A DNA stretch of 38,979 nt from an uncultured Methylococcaceae bacterium (lineage in GTDB: Bacteria > Pseudomonadota > Gammaproteobacteria > Methylococcales > Methylomonadaceae). The first letter of the stretch is position 1, and every line of letters starts with the position of its first letter. The stretch covers positions 1 through 38,979 of the forward strand of contig CAIPPE010000170.1 of NCBI GenBank assembly GCA_903866825.1, given 5' to 3'. Below the pieces are notes generated by a model. That model was not told where the DNA came from. It saw only the letters and a list, made by a program, of their open reading frames with translations, and ran no database searches. This document shows positions 1-9,255 of the stretch, piece by piece. The translations under genes and the position numbers were made by a program.

Positions 1-197
1 AACATGTTAAACATATCAAGTATTGACCCGCTTTGCTGTTCAAACATAACAGCTAAAGCTTTTGGATCAATACCTGGAACAGGGATATGCGATCCAATTC
101 TATAAACAAATAGCGCACCAAGAACAAAAAACAACCTGGCTTTCAATTCCGATAACCCACTACCTTTATTTGCCATTTGTGCAGTTGAAGTAACCAC
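1..197 (-). CDS. secY: SecY preprotein translocase subunit, N-terminal part
   Basis: This is the N-terminal end of the SecYEG channel protein, which moves proteins across or into the inner membrane; it runs off the left edge. Reading the minus strand gives a peptide with [11 protein letters not shown], then a hydrophobic stretch and HIPVPGIDP, the conserved start of SecY including part of the first membrane helix. I chose the GTG at 197, directly after the rplO stop, because AGAGG lies 7 bases upstream. The internal ATG at 176 has no Shine-Dalgarno sequence. Its position after rplO is the normal spc operon order, with translation probably coupled to rplO. Confidence 0.9.
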   Translation of the reverse strand, partial: MVTSTAQMANKGSGLSELKARLFFVLGALFVYRIGSHIPVPGIDPKALAVMFEQQSGSILDMFNM

Positions 198-632
198 TTA
201 AACCTCTACTTTGCCGCCAGCTGCTTCAATTGAAACCTTAGCACCTGAGGTTACTTTTATACCTTTAATAGTTACAGCTTTAGTCAATAATCCAGATTGA
301 ATTATTTTAGCCGTCTTGGTAAAGATTGGAACTATATTCGCGTTAATTAATGATTTAAGATCGATTACAGAATCAGATATTAAGCTCAACTCACTAAGCC
401 GGACTTCAGCAGTATATTTTCCATTTATTGATGTAAACCCTATTTTTGGCAAACGTCTCTGTAGTGGCATCTGACCACCCTCAAATCCTACCTTATGAAA
501 TCCTCCACTACGAGATTTTTGGCCTTTATGACCTCTTCCACAAGTTTTACCTAAAGTACATCCTATACCGCGTCCAACTCTCTTAGACTTTTTACGAGCT
601 CCTTCACTTGACTGGATAGTATTTAAATACAT
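198..632 (-). CDS. rplO: 50S ribosomal protein L15 (uL15)
   Basis: L15 is a late-assembly protein of the large subunit. The 144-residue product has the typical glycine- and basic-rich N-terminal half ([22 protein letters not shown], here broken by eye at about residues 20-42) that threads into 23S rRNA, and a globular C-terminal half rich in Val and Ile ending [13 protein letters not shown]. It lies between rpmD, whose stop codon overlaps its start, and secY, which starts immediately after its stop. This tight packing indicates translational coupling inside the spc operon. Confidence 0.97.
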   Translation of the reverse strand: MYLNTIQSSEGARKKSKRVGRGIGCTLGKTCGRGHKGQKSRSGGFHKVGFEGGQMPLQRRLPKIGFTSINGKYTAEVRLSELSLISDSVIDLKSLINANIVPIFTKTAKIIQSGLLTKAVTIKGIKVTSGAKVSIEAAGGKVEV

Positions 633-817
633 TAAATTTCCTCCACTTTTAGCATGTATGATATCTTATTTATCATACCTCTATTTTCAGCTGTATTCAG
701 GATCTCAACCGTTTGATTGATTTTACGCAATCCCAAACCCTTTAGGCAAGCTTGATGACGCGGTAAGCGCCCAAATTTGCTTTTTGTCATTGTTACACTT
801 AATTTAGTACCAGCCAT
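632..817 (-). CDS. rpmD: 50S ribosomal protein L30 (uL30)
   Basis: L30 is a small protein of the large subunit. I place the start at the ATG at 817, giving 61 residues beginning [10 protein letters not shown], the usual family length. A longer reading from 844 would add nine residues encoded within the end of rpsE and has no family support. GGATAG upstream of 817 overlaps the rpsE stop and can serve as ribosome-binding site. The conserved [11 protein letters not shown] region at about residues 30-40 is clear. The gene sits between rpsE and rplO as in other spc operons. Confidence 0.95.
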   Translation of the reverse strand: MAGTKLSVTMTKSKFGRLPRHQACLKGLGLRKINQTVEILNTAENRGMINKISYMLKVEEI

Positions 818-824
818 ATCGCTA

Positions 825-1331
825 CTATCCAATAATCTGTTCAACTGATAGACCGCGCTTTGCAGCTATCTGGTTAGCATTATGCATTCCAGTTAATCCA
901 TTTATAGTCGCTCTCACAACATTTATTGGGTTACTGGTACCAATGCATTTCGCCAATACATTATGAACACCTACCACTTCAAATACAGCTCTCATAGCGC
1001 CACCAGCGATTATTCCAGTACCTTCTGAAGCTGGCTGCATATAAACTTTTGCAGCACCTGTAGTATTCATAATTGGGTATTGCAAAGTATCACCTTTAAG
1101 TGACACCTTACGCATATTTTTACGAGCTTGCTCTAACGATTTTTGAATTGCAATTGGCACCTCACGTGCTTTACTCACACCATAACCAACACGACCTTCA
1201 CCATCTCCAACTACTGTCAATGCAGTAAAACCGAAAACTCTACCACCCTTAACAACTTTTGCAACTCGTCTTACGTTAACTAATTTTTCTTGTAAACCAT
1301 CTGTACTTACTTGTGCTGGTGCTGTAGCCAT
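825..1331 (-). CDS. rpsE: 30S ribosomal protein S5 (uS5)
   Basis: S5 helps shape the decoding site and the mRNA entry channel of the small subunit. The 168-residue protein has the double-stranded RNA-binding N-terminal domain with [12 protein letters not shown]-like sequence at about residues 18-31 (here [20 protein letters not shown]), followed by [14 protein letters not shown] and the C-terminal domain with [15 protein letters not shown]. These are signature S5 segments. It is between rplR and rpmD with a short intergenic gap upstream that contains AGGAG-like sequence (AGGAGAATAAAATG). Confidence 0.97.
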   Translation of the reverse strand: MATAPAQVSTDGLQEKLVNVRRVAKVVKGGRVFGFTALTVVGDGEGRVGYGVSKAREVPIAIQKSLEQARKNMRKVSLKGDTLQYPIMNTTGAAKVYMQPASEGTGIIAGGAMRAVFEVVGVHNVLAKCIGTSNPINVVRATINGLTGMHNANQIAAKRGLSVEQIIG

Positions 1332-1340
1332 TTTATTCTC

Positions 1341-1694
1341 CTAAAATTTTAAGCCGGCTTCACGCGCAGCATCAGCCAATGCTTTAACGCGACCATGATA
1401 TTTAAATCCTGAACGATCAAAGGCAACTTCAGTTACACCAGCCGCTATTGCCTTTTCAGCAATAAACTTACCTACTAACGCAGCTGCTTCAATATTACCT
1501 GTATATTTTAAAGATTGTTTTATTTCTGCCTGGTTAGTAGACGCACTAACCAGAGTTATCTTTCCATCGCCACTAATTACCTGAGCATAAATATGCAAAG
1601 ATGTTTTGTGTATTGTTAGCCTAGTCGCATTTAAACTTTTGATTTTTGAACGCAACTTTAAAGCGCGCTTCATTCGAGATTGTTTCTTTTCCAT
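1341..1694 (-). CDS. rplR: 50S ribosomal protein L18 (uL18)
   Basis: L18 binds 5S rRNA and carries it into the large subunit together with L5. The product has the basic N-terminus ([15 protein letters not shown]), the [16 protein letters not shown] segment and the C-terminal [24 protein letters not shown] motif that is diagnostic for L18. Two adjacent ATGs occur at 1697 and 1694; AAGG lies 4 bases before the first and 7 before the second, so 117 residues from the second is my choice, though one residue either way makes no difference to function. Confidence 0.96.
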   Translation of the reverse strand: MEKKQSRMKRALKLRSKIKSLNATRLTIHKTSLHIYAQVISGDGKITLVSASTNQAEIKQSLKYTGNIEAAALVGKFIAEKAIAAGVTEVAFDRSGFKYHGRVKALADAAREAGLKF

Positions 1695-1703
1695 CATGCT
1701 ACC

Positions 1704-2237
1704 TTACTTCTTCTTAGCTTCTTTTCTTATAACATTCTCGTCAGAATATCTGACACCCTTTCCTTTGTAAGGCTCTGGCGGACGGTAAGCTCTTATTTTT
1801 GCTGACACTTCACCTACCAATTGCTTATCACTTCCCCTAACAATTATTTCAGTTTGCGTTGGTGTTTCGACAGTTATCCCAACAGGAACCGAGTAGTCTA
1901 CAGGATGTGAAAAGCCTAATGAAAGACTCAAAACGTTATCTTTAGATTGTGCTCTGTAACCAACTCCTATTAATGTTAGCTTTTTTTCAAAACCAGCAGA
2001 AACTCCAGCAACCATATTATTTAAAACAGCTCTTGCAGTACCTGCTTGAGCAGTTGCTTTTTTATCTTCTTTATCCCATTGAACACTTGCAATATTGTTG
2101 ACAATGTCGACTGTCACAGATGAATTAAGTAAATGTGACAACTGTCCTTTGCTTCCTTTGACAATCAAGTTATTTCCATCTAATTTTATTTCTACTCCAT
2201 TTGGAATAGTAACTGGGGCCTTAGCAATTCTTGACAT
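1704..2237 (-). CDS. rplF: 50S ribosomal protein L6 (uL6)
   Basis: L6 lies near the factor-binding site of the large subunit and contacts the sarcin-ricin loop. The 177-residue sequence shows the two repeated domains: the first with VTVDIVNNIASVQ and LNNMVAGVSAGFEKKLTLIGVGYRA at about residues 70-95, the second ending with the conserved RAYRPPEPYKGKGVRYSDE (residues 149-167) and a lysine tail. Length and tail are standard. It sits between rpsH and rplR in the spc operon. Confidence 0.97.
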   Translation of the reverse strand: MSRIAKAPVTIPNGVEIKLDGNNLIVKGSKGQLSHLLNSSVTVDIVNNIASVQWDKEDKKATAQAGTARAVLNNMVAGVSAGFEKKLTLIGVGYRAQSKDNVLSLSLGFSHPVDYSVPVGITVETPTQTEIIVRGSDKQLVGEVSAKIRAYRPPEPYKGKGVRYSDENVIRKEAKKK

Positions 2238-2249
2238 GACGCACCTAGA

Positions 2250-2645
2250 TTAGCAAACAGTACAAATAACTTCACCGCCGTGACCTATCGCACGAGCAGC
2301 TCTATCAGTCATTACACCATTAGATGTTGATACAATAGCAATCCCTAAGCCGCCAAGTACTTTTGGCAATTCGTCTTTAGATTTATAAATACGCAAACCA
2401 GGCCTACTAATTCTTTTTATTGCTTCAATTACAGGAACACCTTTATAGTACTTTAACTCAATAGTCATCTCTGTATGACTACCTATTGTCTCAATACTAA
2501 AATCTGTAATATAGCCTTCTTCTTTCAGTACTTTTGCAATCGATACTTTCAGTTTTGACGAAGGTTGTTTAATACTTTTTTTACCAGCAGATTGACCGTT
2601 TCTTATACGAGTCAGCATATCTGCAACTGGGTCTGTCATACTCAT
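2250..2645 (-). CDS. rpsH: 30S ribosomal protein S8 (uS8)
   Basis: S8 binds the central domain of 16S rRNA early in assembly; in Escherichia coli it also represses its own operon by binding the rplE leader, but I could not identify that site here by eye. The 131-residue protein begins [18 protein letters not shown] and ends with [23 protein letters not shown], both S8 signatures. It follows rpsN and precedes rplF at normal spacing. Confidence 0.97.
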   Translation of the reverse strand: MSMTDPVADMLTRIRNGQSAGKKSIKQPSSKLKVSIAKVLKEEGYITDFSIETIGSHTEMTIELKYYKGVPVIEAIKRISRPGLRIYKSKDELPKVLGGLGIAIVSTSNGVMTDRAARAIGHGGEVICTVC

Positions 2646-2676
2646 TTTATTTTCTCCAAACTTGATCTAACAGATC

Positions 2677-2982
2677 TTACCAACTTGCTTTGACAACACC
2701 AGGAACATCACCACGCATTGTAGCTTCTCTTAATTTGTTTCTACTAAGACCAAACTTGCGATAATATCCATGTGGACGCCCAGTTATATTACAACGGTTT
2801 CTAACCCTTGTGACACTTGAGTCCCTTGGTAATTTTTGGAGCTGTAAATGAGCTGCTTCTTTTTCTTCATAAGAGACACCAGGATCCCTGATGATTTCCT
2901 TTAAACTTTTACGCTTAACGTCAAATTTCTTTACCAGTCTTTTACGTTTATCTTCGCGTGCAATCATTGATTTTTTTGCCAT
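2677..2982 (-). CDS. rpsN: 30S ribosomal protein S14 (uS14), zinc-free type
   Basis: S14 sits in the head of the small subunit and is needed for late assembly. The 101-residue length and the presence of a single cysteine ([21 protein letters not shown], residues about 61-81) instead of two CxxC pairs identify the long, zinc-independent form usual in proteobacteria. The ending [12 protein letters not shown] is conserved. It is located between rplE and rpsH as expected. Confidence 0.97.
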   Translation of the reverse strand: MAKKSMIAREDKRKRLVKKFDVKRKSLKEIIRDPGVSYEEKEAAHLQLQKLPRDSSVTRVRNRCNITGRPHGYYRKFGLSRNKLREATMRGDVPGVVKASW

Positions 2983-2996
2983 GATAAAACTGCCTC

Positions 2997-3536
2997 TTAA
3001 CTCTTAAATGGAAAATTAAACAACTTCAACAGAGCCAAACCTTCTTCATTGGTTCTCGCTGTAGTTGTGATAGTAATGTCCATTCCTCTCAGAGCATCGA
3101 TTTTATCATAATCAATTTCAGGGAATATTATTTGCTCTTTTACGCCCATAGAATAATTTCCGCGACCATCAAAACTCTTTGAGCTTAGCCCTCTAAAGTC
3201 GCGTATTCTTGGTATTGAAATACTTATTAAACGATCTAGGAACTCAAACATCCGATCACTTCTCAGAGTCACCTTACAACCAATTGGCATATCATCACGA
3301 ATCTTGAATCCTGCAATTGATTTTCTAGCTAGCGTAATAACAGGTTTTTGCCCTGAGATTTTCTCAAGATCAGATAATGCAGATTGCAGAACTTTTTTAT
3401 CCGCCACAGCGCCACCAACACCCATATTTAGTGTTATTTTAGTAATTCGAGGGGCCTGCATAATAGATTTATAAGCAAATTGCTCAACTAATGCCGGAAG
3501 GATTTTTTCTTTATATACGGTTTCTAATCTAGCCAT
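2997..3536 (-). CDS. rplE: 50S ribosomal protein L5 (uL5)
   Basis: L5 binds 5S rRNA and forms part of the central protuberance that touches P-site tRNA. The 179-residue product has the conserved [16 protein letters not shown] (about residues 32-47), [19 protein letters not shown] (62-80) and the C-terminal [25 protein letters not shown] region. The length is standard for bacteria. It lies between rplX and rpsN. Confidence 0.97.
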   Translation of the reverse strand: MARLETVYKEKILPALVEQFAYKSIMQAPRITKITLNMGVGGAVADKKVLQSALSDLEKISGQKPVITLARKSIAGFKIRDDMPIGCKVTLRSDRMFEFLDRLISISIPRIRDFRGLSSKSFDGRGNYSMGVKEQIIFPEIDYDKIDALRGMDITITTTARTNEEGLALLKLFNFPFKS

Positions 3537-3550
3537 GATTCATCTGCACC

Positions 3551-3868
3551 TTACACATCAACAATTTCATTTGTTGATTTAAAATATCTGACTTTCTTTC
3601 CATCTTCCAGAATTTTAAAGCCAACTCTATCGGCTTTCTTTGTTTCCGGATTATACAATCCAATATTGGAAATATTTATTGGCATATCCTTGACAATTAT
3701 TCCGCCAGAAACACCTGCATTAGGATTCGGTTTTTGATTTTTTTTAACTTGATTAACTCCTTCAACCAATACCTTGTCACCTTTTAAAATTTTGGTCACT
3801 CTACCACTCTTACCTTTGTCTTTACCGGTACGAACAATAACATCATCACCTTTTTTTATTTTCGCCAT
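3551..3868 (-). CDS. rplX: 50S ribosomal protein L24 (uL24)
   Basis: L24 is one of the two proteins that start assembly of the large subunit and lies near the exit tunnel. The 105-residue protein begins [20 protein letters not shown], a KOW motif (residues about 6-33) typical of L24, and has the [15 protein letters not shown] segment that follows it. It lies between rplN and rplE with an AAGGAAGGG-type ribosome-binding site upstream. Confidence 0.97.
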   Translation of the reverse strand: MAKIKKGDDVIVRTGKDKGKSGRVTKILKGDKVLVEGVNQVKKNQKPNPNAGVSGGIIVKDMPINISNIGLYNPETKKADRVGFKILEDGKKVRYFKSTNEIVDV

Positions 3869-3882
3869 TTTTCAACCCTTCC

Positions 3883-4251
3883 TTAAAGGACTTCTGGAGC
3901 AAGAGAAATAATTTTCATGAATTTTTCTCCTCTCAACTCACGAGTTACTGGGCCAAAAATACGTGTACCAAGCGGTTGCAAGTTATTATTAAGAATAACT
4001 GCAGCATTTCCGTCAAAACGTATAACCGAACCATCTGATCTACGAACACCTTTTCGTGTTCTTACAACCAATGCATTATACACTTCGCCTTTTTTCACTC
4101 TTCCACGTGGTATTGCATCTTTTATGCTGACTTTAATGATGTCACCAATACCAGCATAACGGCGATGAGACCCTCCTAATACTTTGATACACATGACCCT
4201 TTTTGCACCGCTATTATCGGCGACGTCAAGGTTAGTTTGCATCTGAATCAT
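3883..4251 (-). CDS. rplN: 50S ribosomal protein L14 (uL14)
   Basis: L14 forms an intersubunit bridge with 16S rRNA. The 122-residue sequence starts [20 protein letters not shown], a very conserved L14 opening, and contains [18 protein letters not shown] and the final [19 protein letters not shown]. The length matches the family exactly. In Escherichia coli, rplN starts the spc operon; here the gap to rpsQ is only 37 bases and I see no convincing promoter in it, so S10 and spc genes may be one transcript. Confidence 0.97.
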   Translation of the reverse strand: MIQMQTNLDVADNSGAKRVMCIKVLGGSHRRYAGIGDIIKVSIKDAIPRGRVKKGEVYNALVVRTRKGVRRSDGSVIRFDGNAAVILNNNLQPLGTRIFGPVTRELRGEKFMKIISLAPEVL

Positions 4252-4288
4252 GATTTATTCCTACAATTTGTATATAAATAGATGAATG

Positions 4289-4552
4289 CTATTCGGTAGC
4301 ACTTTCTAATACTTGAACTAATTTAAAAGTTTTATTCTTAGATAACGGACGACATGGAGTTATTGCAACCACATCACCTTCGCTACAAACATTTTCTTCA
4401 TCGTGAGCCATCATTCTAGAAGATCGCTTAATGTATTTTCCATAGACTGGATGCTTTACTACGCGTTCTACTAAAACAGTAATGGTTTTATCCATTTTAT
4501 TACTAACAACTTTGCCAGTGATAGTACGCAATTTAGTTACATTTTCACTCAT
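4289..4552 (-). CDS. rpsQ: 30S ribosomal protein S17 (uS17)
   Basis: S17 is a primary 16S rRNA-binding protein. The 87-residue sequence shows the OB-fold signature: [21 protein letters not shown] (broken in my reading at residues 10-30), [19 protein letters not shown] and [21 protein letters not shown]. It is the last gene of the classical S10 operon and starts two bases after rpmC. Confidence 0.97.
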   Translation of the reverse strand: MSENVTKLRTITGKVVSNKMDKTITVLVERVVKHPVYGKYIKRSSRMMAHDEENVCSEGDVVAITPCRPLSKNKTFKLVQVLESATE

Positions 4553-4554
4553 AA

Positions 4555-4746
4555 TTATGCGCTCGCCACTTCATTTAATATGGTCTGGATACGTGCAACT
4601 TCCCGCCTTACCTTTTTTACTTGATCAGGCTTTGATAATTGACCTGTACCTTTTTGCATTTTAAGATTAAACCGTTCGCGAGATAATACGACCAGTAAAT
4701 CTCCTAACTCTTCTTTATTTTTTTTACGTAATTCACTTGCTTTCAT
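4555..4746 (-). CDS. rpmC: 50S ribosomal protein L29 (uL29)
   Basis: L29 sits at the mouth of the exit tunnel, where trigger factor and SRP dock with its neighbour L23. The 63-residue helical protein has the family pattern [31 protein letters not shown] and [12 protein letters not shown]. Its ATG shares a base with the rplP stop (TAATG), indicating translational coupling. Confidence 0.96.
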   Translation of the reverse strand: MKASELRKKNKEELGDLLVVLSRERFNLKMQKGTGQLSKPDQVKKVRREVARIQTILNEVASA

Positions 4747-5159
4747 TACATTATAGTCCGTGCAGTAAACAGTGTTTTCAATGGTAGCTTAGCAGCTGCT
4801 AAGGCAAAAGCTTCACGAGCTAACTCTTCAGAAACTCCTTGTATTTCGTACAGCATTGTTCCTGGTCTAACTTGAGCAACCCAATATTCTACACTACCTT
4901 TTCCTTTTCCCATACGAACTTCTAATGGTTTTTTAGTAATTGGCTTATCTGGAAATACTCTTATCCATAATTTCCCACCACGTTTAACGTGCCGAGTAAT
5001 AGTTCTACGAGCAGCCTCTATTTGTCTTGCAGTTAATCTGCCTCGACCAATTGACTTTAAACCATATTCACCAAAACTTACTGATGAACCACGTACTGCA
5101 GTACCGTTATTTCTGCCTTTATGTTGCTTACGGAATTTTGTTCTTTTAGGTTGAAGCAT
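4746..5159 (-). CDS. rplP: 50S ribosomal protein L16 (uL16)
   Basis: L16 helps position the A-site tRNA on the large subunit. The 137-residue protein begins [19 protein letters not shown] and has the conserved [25 protein letters not shown] (about residues 28-52), [22 protein letters not shown] and the [18 protein letters not shown] end. It lies between rpsC and rpmC and overlaps the latter by one base. Confidence 0.97.
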   Translation of the reverse strand: MLQPKRTKFRKQHKGRNNGTAVRGSSVSFGEYGLKSIGRGRLTARQIEAARRTITRHVKRGGKLWIRVFPDKPITKKPLEVRMGKGKGSVEYWVAQVRPGTMLYEIQGVSEELAREAFALAAAKLPLKTLFTARTIM

Positions 5160-5175
5160 GACTGTATTCCTTCAA

Positions 5176-5847
5176 CTATTTCTTAGATTCTGAGTTAATA
5201 GATGCCAAGTGTGCATCCATATCATATACTTCGCCTTTAAATATCCATACTTTAATGCCAATAATGCCGTATGTTGTATGGGCTTCAGCAGTTGCATAGT
5301 CTATATCAGCTCTTAGCGTATGTAGAGGTACTCGACCTTCTCTGTACCATTCGCTTCTCGCAATTTCTGCACCATTTAAACGTCCACCAACATTAATTTT
5401 GATCCCTTCAGCGCCCAGACGCATTGTATTTGTAACAGCACGCTTCATTGCTCGACGATACATAATTCTTTTTTCTAACTGCTGAGCAACGCCTTCAGCG
5501 ACTAATTGCGCATCTAATTCCGGCTTTCTAATTTCTTCAACATTTAGCTGTACTGGAATGCCTATCATTTTTGATATTTCTTGACGTAAAGAATCTATAT
5601 CTTCACCTTTCTTTCCAATTACTATACCAGGTCGTGCAGTATGAACTGTTATATGCGCGTTATTCGCTGGTCGATTAATCTGAATCCGACTTACAGAAGC
5701 ATGCGCCAACTTCTTTTTTATAAATTCTCTTACTGTTATATCTTGATGTAGGAAAATTGAATAATCATGGCTGTTTGCGTACCATCTAGAATTCCAATCT
5801 TTAACAATACCAAGGCGTATACCTGTTGGATGTACCTTTTGACCCAT
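5176..5847 (-). CDS. rpsC: 30S ribosomal protein S3 (uS3)
   Basis: S3 forms part of the mRNA entry pore with S4 and S5. The 223-residue sequence starts [14 protein letters not shown], contains the KH-domain motif [20 protein letters not shown] (about residues 71-90) and the C-terminal [30 protein letters not shown] stretch (about 155-184). Length and order (rplV, rpsC, rplP) are standard. Confidence 0.97.
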   Translation of the reverse strand: MGQKVHPTGIRLGIVKDWNSRWYANSHDYSIFLHQDITVREFIKKKLAHASVSRIQINRPANNAHITVHTARPGIVIGKKGEDIDSLRQEISKMIGIPVQLNVEEIRKPELDAQLVAEGVAQQLEKRIMYRRAMKRAVTNTMRLGAEGIKINVGGRLNGAEIARSEWYREGRVPLHTLRADIDYATAEAHTTYGIIGIKVWIFKGEVYDMDAHLASINSESKK

Positions 5848-5856
5848 TTTCTTCCC

Positions 5857-6192
5857 CTACTCGAATTCTGCAACTTTGACTGTAATATGGCAGGTTCTTT
5901 TAAGGATATGATTTGCATTCCCTTTAGCTCTTGCCCTAAATCTTTTCAGAGTGGCCCCTTCATTTACATAAACGGTAGACACTCTTAATTCATCTATATC
6001 AGCGCCTTCATTATGTTCTGCATTGGCGATTGCTGATTCAAGAATTTTTGTGAATATTCCAGCTGCATTTTTTGAACTGAATTTCAAAATATTCAATGCT
6101 TTTTCAACTGTCAAACCACGAATTTGATCACCGACTAATCTAGCTTTTTGAGCTGATAACGGAGCGTTATTCAATTTAGCTGTTGTTTCCAT
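5857..6192 (-). CDS. rplV: 50S ribosomal protein L22 (uL22)
   Basis: L22 lines the nascent-peptide exit tunnel with a long beta-hairpin. The 111-residue product has [21 protein letters not shown] (about residues 13-33), [20 protein letters not shown] and the hairpin region [22 protein letters not shown] (about 78-99). It is a normal-length L22, six bases downstream of the rpsS stop region. Confidence 0.97.
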   Translation of the reverse strand: METTAKLNNAPLSAQKARLVGDQIRGLTVEKALNILKFSSKNAAGIFTKILESAIANAEHNEGADIDELRVSTVYVNEGATLKRFRARAKGNANHILKRTCHITVKVAEFE

Positions 6193-6197
6193 TACTA

Positions 6198-6470
6198 CTA
6201 CCTAGACTTTTTGTCAGCCACGTGGCCTTTATATGTTCGAGTGGGTGCAAACTCACCTAATTTATGCCCGACCATATTCTCAGAAATGAGAACTGGAATG
6301 TGCAGCCGCCCATTATGGATTGCAATAGTTAAGCCCAGCATATCTGGAATAATCATTGATCTTCTTGACCATGTTTTAATTGGTTTCCGATTATTGCTAC
6401 TAGCGGCATCTTCTATTTTCTTTAGAAGATGATGATCAATAAAAGGACCTTTTTTAATTGAACGCGGCAC
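6198..6470 (-). CDS. rpsS: 30S ribosomal protein S19 (uS19)
   Basis: S19 lies in the head of the small subunit and makes bridges to the large subunit. The 90-residue protein has the classic [20 protein letters not shown] start, [24 protein letters not shown] centre and [16 protein letters not shown] ending. It lies between rplB and rplV. Confidence 0.97.
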   Translation of the reverse strand: MPRSIKKGPFIDHHLLKKIEDAASSNNRKPIKTWSRRSMIIPDMLGLTIAIHNGRLHIPVLISENMVGHKLGEFAPTRTYKGHVADKKSR

Positions 6471-6482
6471 TTTACTTCCTCT

Positions 6483-7310
6483 CTATTTCTGCTTACGTTT
6501 TCTGACAATCATATTGTCAGTACGTTTGTTTTTTCTAGTTTTGTATCCCTTAGTTGGCATACCCCATGGCGATACAGGATGACGACCACCGGATGTACGC
6601 CCTTCACCACCACCATGCGGATGATCAACTGGATTCATAACCACACCGCGTACGGTAGGTCTAACGCCACGCCATCTTGAAGCACCGGCTTTCCCTAGAG
6701 AAGCCAAATTATGTTCTGAATTCGAAACCTCACCGATCACAGCTCTACAATCTGCCATAACCTTTCTCATTTCTCCTGAACGTAATCTTATTGTCGCATG
6801 AGCACCATCTCTAGCTACTAACTGCACTGATGTCCCTGCACTCCTTGCGATCTGAGCACCTTTACCAGGCTTCAATTCAACACAGTGAACTGTAGTACCC
6901 ATTGGTATATTTCTCAGTGGCATACAATTACCTGCTTTTACAGGCACCGTTTCAGATGAGAGAATTTCCTGACCAACAACTACACCCTTAGGTGCGATGA
7001 TGTAACTACGCTCTCCATCCTTAAATAAGATTAACGCAATATTAGCAGTTCTATTCGGGTCATATTCCAAACGTTCCACTACCGCTGGAATATCAAGTTT
7101 ATTCCTTTTAAAATCAACAATGCGGTAGTGTTGCTTGTGGCCACCACCGATATGACGTGTTGTTATACGCCCCTGATTATTACGACCGCCACTTTTACTC
7201 TTTTTAGCTAGTAAAGGTGCAAATGGTTTGCCTTTGTATAACTCATCATTTTTGATACGTACAACAAACCGTGATCCCGGTGACGTCGGTTTTGATTTTA
7301 CAATCGCCAT
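6483..7310 (-). CDS. rplB: 50S ribosomal protein L2 (uL2)
   Basis: L2 is near the peptidyl-transferase centre and is needed for subunit joining. The 275-residue sequence has [17 protein letters not shown] (about residues 53-69), the SH3-like domain with [17 protein letters not shown], and the very conserved [30 protein letters not shown] region (about 221-250) that includes the histidine near the peptidyl-transferase site. It is a standard-length bacterial L2 between rplW and rpsS. Confidence 0.98.
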   Translation of the reverse strand: MAIVKSKPTSPGSRFVVRIKNDELYKGKPFAPLLAKKSKSGGRNNQGRITTRHIGGGHKQHYRIVDFKRNKLDIPAVVERLEYDPNRTANIALILFKDGERSYIIAPKGVVVGQEILSSETVPVKAGNCMPLRNIPMGTTVHCVELKPGKGAQIARSAGTSVQLVARDGAHATIRLRSGEMRKVMADCRAVIGEVSNSEHNLASLGKAGASRWRGVRPTVRGVVMNPVDHPHGGGEGRTSGGRHPVSPWGMPTKGYKTRKNKRTDNMIVRKRKQK

Positions 7311-7349
7311 GCTTTCTACCGTTTCCTATTGATCTATTACTTTATTAAA

Positions 7350-7649
7350 TTATGCAGCAGAGAATTCAATATCATGACCGGGCTTAAGCTTTACATAAGC
7401 TTTTTTCCAATCCGATCTTTTACCCAATGTTTTTCCAGCTCTTTTAATCTTGCCTTTTACATTTAAGACATGAACTGAATCTACTTCAACACTGAACATT
7501 AATTCAACTGCATTTTTTACTTGTTTTTTAGAGGCCGATTTTTTTACCTTAAAAACAAACTGATTGTCTTTTTCGGCAGCATTAGTACTTTTTTCAGAAA
7601 TAATCGGCGCCTCTATGACTCCTGTTAACTGATATTTGTTAATGCTCAT
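7350..7649 (-). CDS. rplW: 50S ribosomal protein L23 (uL23)
   Basis: L23 sits at the tunnel exit and is the docking site for trigger factor and SRP. The 99-residue sequence contains EAPIISEKSTNAAEKDNQFVFKV and KSASKKQVKNAVELMFSVEVDSVH, both L23 signatures, then GKTLGKRSDWKKAYVKL. Its ATG overlaps the end of rplD by 4 bases (ATGA type), so the two are translationally coupled. Confidence 0.97.
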   Translation of the reverse strand: MSINKYQLTGVIEAPIISEKSTNAAEKDNQFVFKVKKSASKKQVKNAVELMFSVEVDSVHVLNVKGKIKRAGKTLGKRSDWKKAYVKLKPGHDIEFSAA

Positions 7650-8266
7650 GCTAAGCGCTCCTCTAATTGTTTCAGCGCACTTGGTGTTGCTATTACTTTA
7701 TCGGCTGATACCAAAAGTACTGGATTCAAATTTATTGCCTCAATAACATCAACATAAGGAATATTTCTAGATGCTAAAGCTAAATTTATGTTAATTGCTT
7801 CAACAACTATTAATATTCTTTTAGCATCTATTTGTTTTAACTTTTCGTTCAACTCTTTTGTTTTCGACGAGGCAAGTAAAATATCACTACTTACAACCAA
7901 TCTATCTTGTCTTAATAACTCAGACAAAATTGATTTTATGCCAACCCGAAACATTTTTTTATTCAGCTTTTGATCGTATGATCTTGGGCGAGCAGCAAAT
8001 GCAACACCACCTGTCCGCCAAATAGGACTGCGTATTGTACCAGATCTTGCACGACCTGTCCCTTTTTGTCTCCAAGGTTTTGATCCACCACCACTTACAT
8101 CTGATCTTGTTTTCTGGCTTTTTGTACCAGCACGCGATCCGGCCATGTATCTGACCACAAGTTGATGAATCAAAGTTTCATTGAAAGGCTGACCAAAGAT
8201 AGTTTCATTTACTTCTATTTGCCCAGAAGAGTCTTGTTCATTTAAAGCAGGTATTTGCAAACCCAT
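7646..8266 (-). CDS. rplD: 50S ribosomal protein L4 (uL4)
   Basis: L4 extends a loop into the exit tunnel and in Escherichia coli controls the S10 operon by attenuation in the leader before rpsJ. The 206-residue protein has the characteristic GSRAGTKSQKTRSDVSGGGSKPWRQKGTGRARSGTIRSPIWRTGG region (about residues 43-88) and a C-terminal Rossmann-like part. Because rpsJ here follows tuf with only five bases between them, a leader of the E. coli type is not present at that position. Confidence 0.97.
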   Translation of the reverse strand: MGLQIPALNEQDSSGQIEVNETIFGQPFNETLIHQLVVRYMAGSRAGTKSQKTRSDVSGGGSKPWRQKGTGRARSGTIRSPIWRTGGVAFAARPRSYDQKLNKKMFRVGIKSILSELLRQDRLVVSSDILLASSKTKELNEKLKQIDAKRILIVVEAININLALASRNIPYVDVIEAINLNPVLLVSADKVIATPSALKQLEERLA

Positions 8267-8269
8267 AGC

Positions 8270-8920
8270 TTAACCTTTATTTCGCAATTTTATAGCGGGA
8301 GTAATTACTACATCACCACCTTTAGCACCAGGCACTGCACCTTTTACTAAAATTAAATTTCTTTCTGCATCAACTGCATGAATGGTAAGATTTTGTATGG
8401 TAGTTTTAACATTACCAAGATGACCTTCCATTTTTTTACCTTTAAATACACGCCCTGGAGTTTGACACATACCAATAGATCCAAGAACCCGGTGTGAACG
8501 TGAATTTCCGTGAGTAGCGTCTTGCATACTAAAATGATGTCTTTTAATACCACCAGCAAAACCTTTACCTATGCTACGACCTTGAACATCAACCACTTGC
8601 CCCGCCGAGAATATATCTACAGACAGTTGAGTTCCTGTTGAAAAATCCAGTCCCTCACCATCTTCCAATCTAAACTCCCAAAGCCCACGCCCCGCAGTTG
8701 TGTTGGCCGATGCATAATGACCAGCTAATGCTTTATTTACTCTTGAAGATTTTTTATCACCTGCCGCCACCTGAATTGAACGATACCCATCTACTTCTAG
8801 ACTTTTTACCTGAATAACTCTATTAGATTCAATTTGGAGAACAGTTACAGGCACCGACGAACCATTTTCACAAAAAACTCTGGTCATACCACACTTACGA
8901 CCTATAAGACCTATTGACAT
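8270..8920 (-). CDS. rplC: 50S ribosomal protein L3 (uL3)
   Basis: L3 starts assembly of the large subunit and reaches the peptidyl-transferase centre with a loop. The 216-residue protein starts [20 protein letters not shown] and contains the loop region [24 protein letters not shown] and [21 protein letters not shown] (about residues 121-167). The length is normal. It lies between rpsJ and rplD with a three-base gap to the latter. Confidence 0.97.
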   Translation of the reverse strand: MSIGLIGRKCGMTRVFCENGSSVPVTVLQIESNRVIQVKSLEVDGYRSIQVAAGDKKSSRVNKALAGHYASANTTAGRGLWEFRLEDGEGLDFSTGTQLSVDIFSAGQVVDVQGRSIGKGFAGGIKRHHFSMQDATHGNSRSHRVLGSIGMCQTPGRVFKGKKMEGHLGNVKTTIQNLTIHAVDAERNLILVKGAVPGAKGGDVVITPAIKLRNKG

Positions 8921-8938
8921 CTGCCAATCCCTCTATTT

Positions 8939-9250
8939 TTAATTCAATTTTATTTGGACATCAACACCAGCTGCAAGATCCAACTTCATTAATGCATCTA
9001 CTGTTTTTTCTGTTGGCTCAACGATATCCAGCAATCTTTTATATGTTCTTAATTCATATTGATCTCTAGCATCTTTGTCAACATGAGGCGAAATCAAAAT
9101 GGTAAAACGTTCTTTCTTAGTAGGCAATGGAATTGGGCCCTTTACTTGAGCGCCAGTTCTTCTTGCTGTTTCTACTATCTCACCAGCCGATTGATCAATT
9201 AATTTATGATCAAATGATTTTAATCGGATTCTGATAGTTTGATTTGACAT
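8939..9250 (-). CDS. rpsJ: 30S ribosomal protein S10 (uS10) / NusE
   Basis: S10 is a head protein of the small subunit and, as NusE, links RNA polymerase and antitermination factors. The 103-residue sequence has [45 protein letters not shown] (about residues 6-50) and [21 protein letters not shown], typical of S10. It starts only five bases after the tuf stop, so it must be read from the tuf transcript or from a promoter within tuf. Confidence 0.97.
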   Translation of the reverse strand: MSNQTIRIRLKSFDHKLIDQSAGEIVETARRTGAQVKGPIPLPTKKERFTILISPHVDKDARDQYELRTYKRLLDIVEPTEKTVDALMKLDLAAGVDVQIKLN

Positions 9251-9255
9251 ATTAA

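Noticed and set aside
4251-4289. Separate spc promoter between rpsQ and rplN
   Set aside because: The 37-base gap contains no convincing -35/-10 pair; AT-rich sequence alone is not enough.
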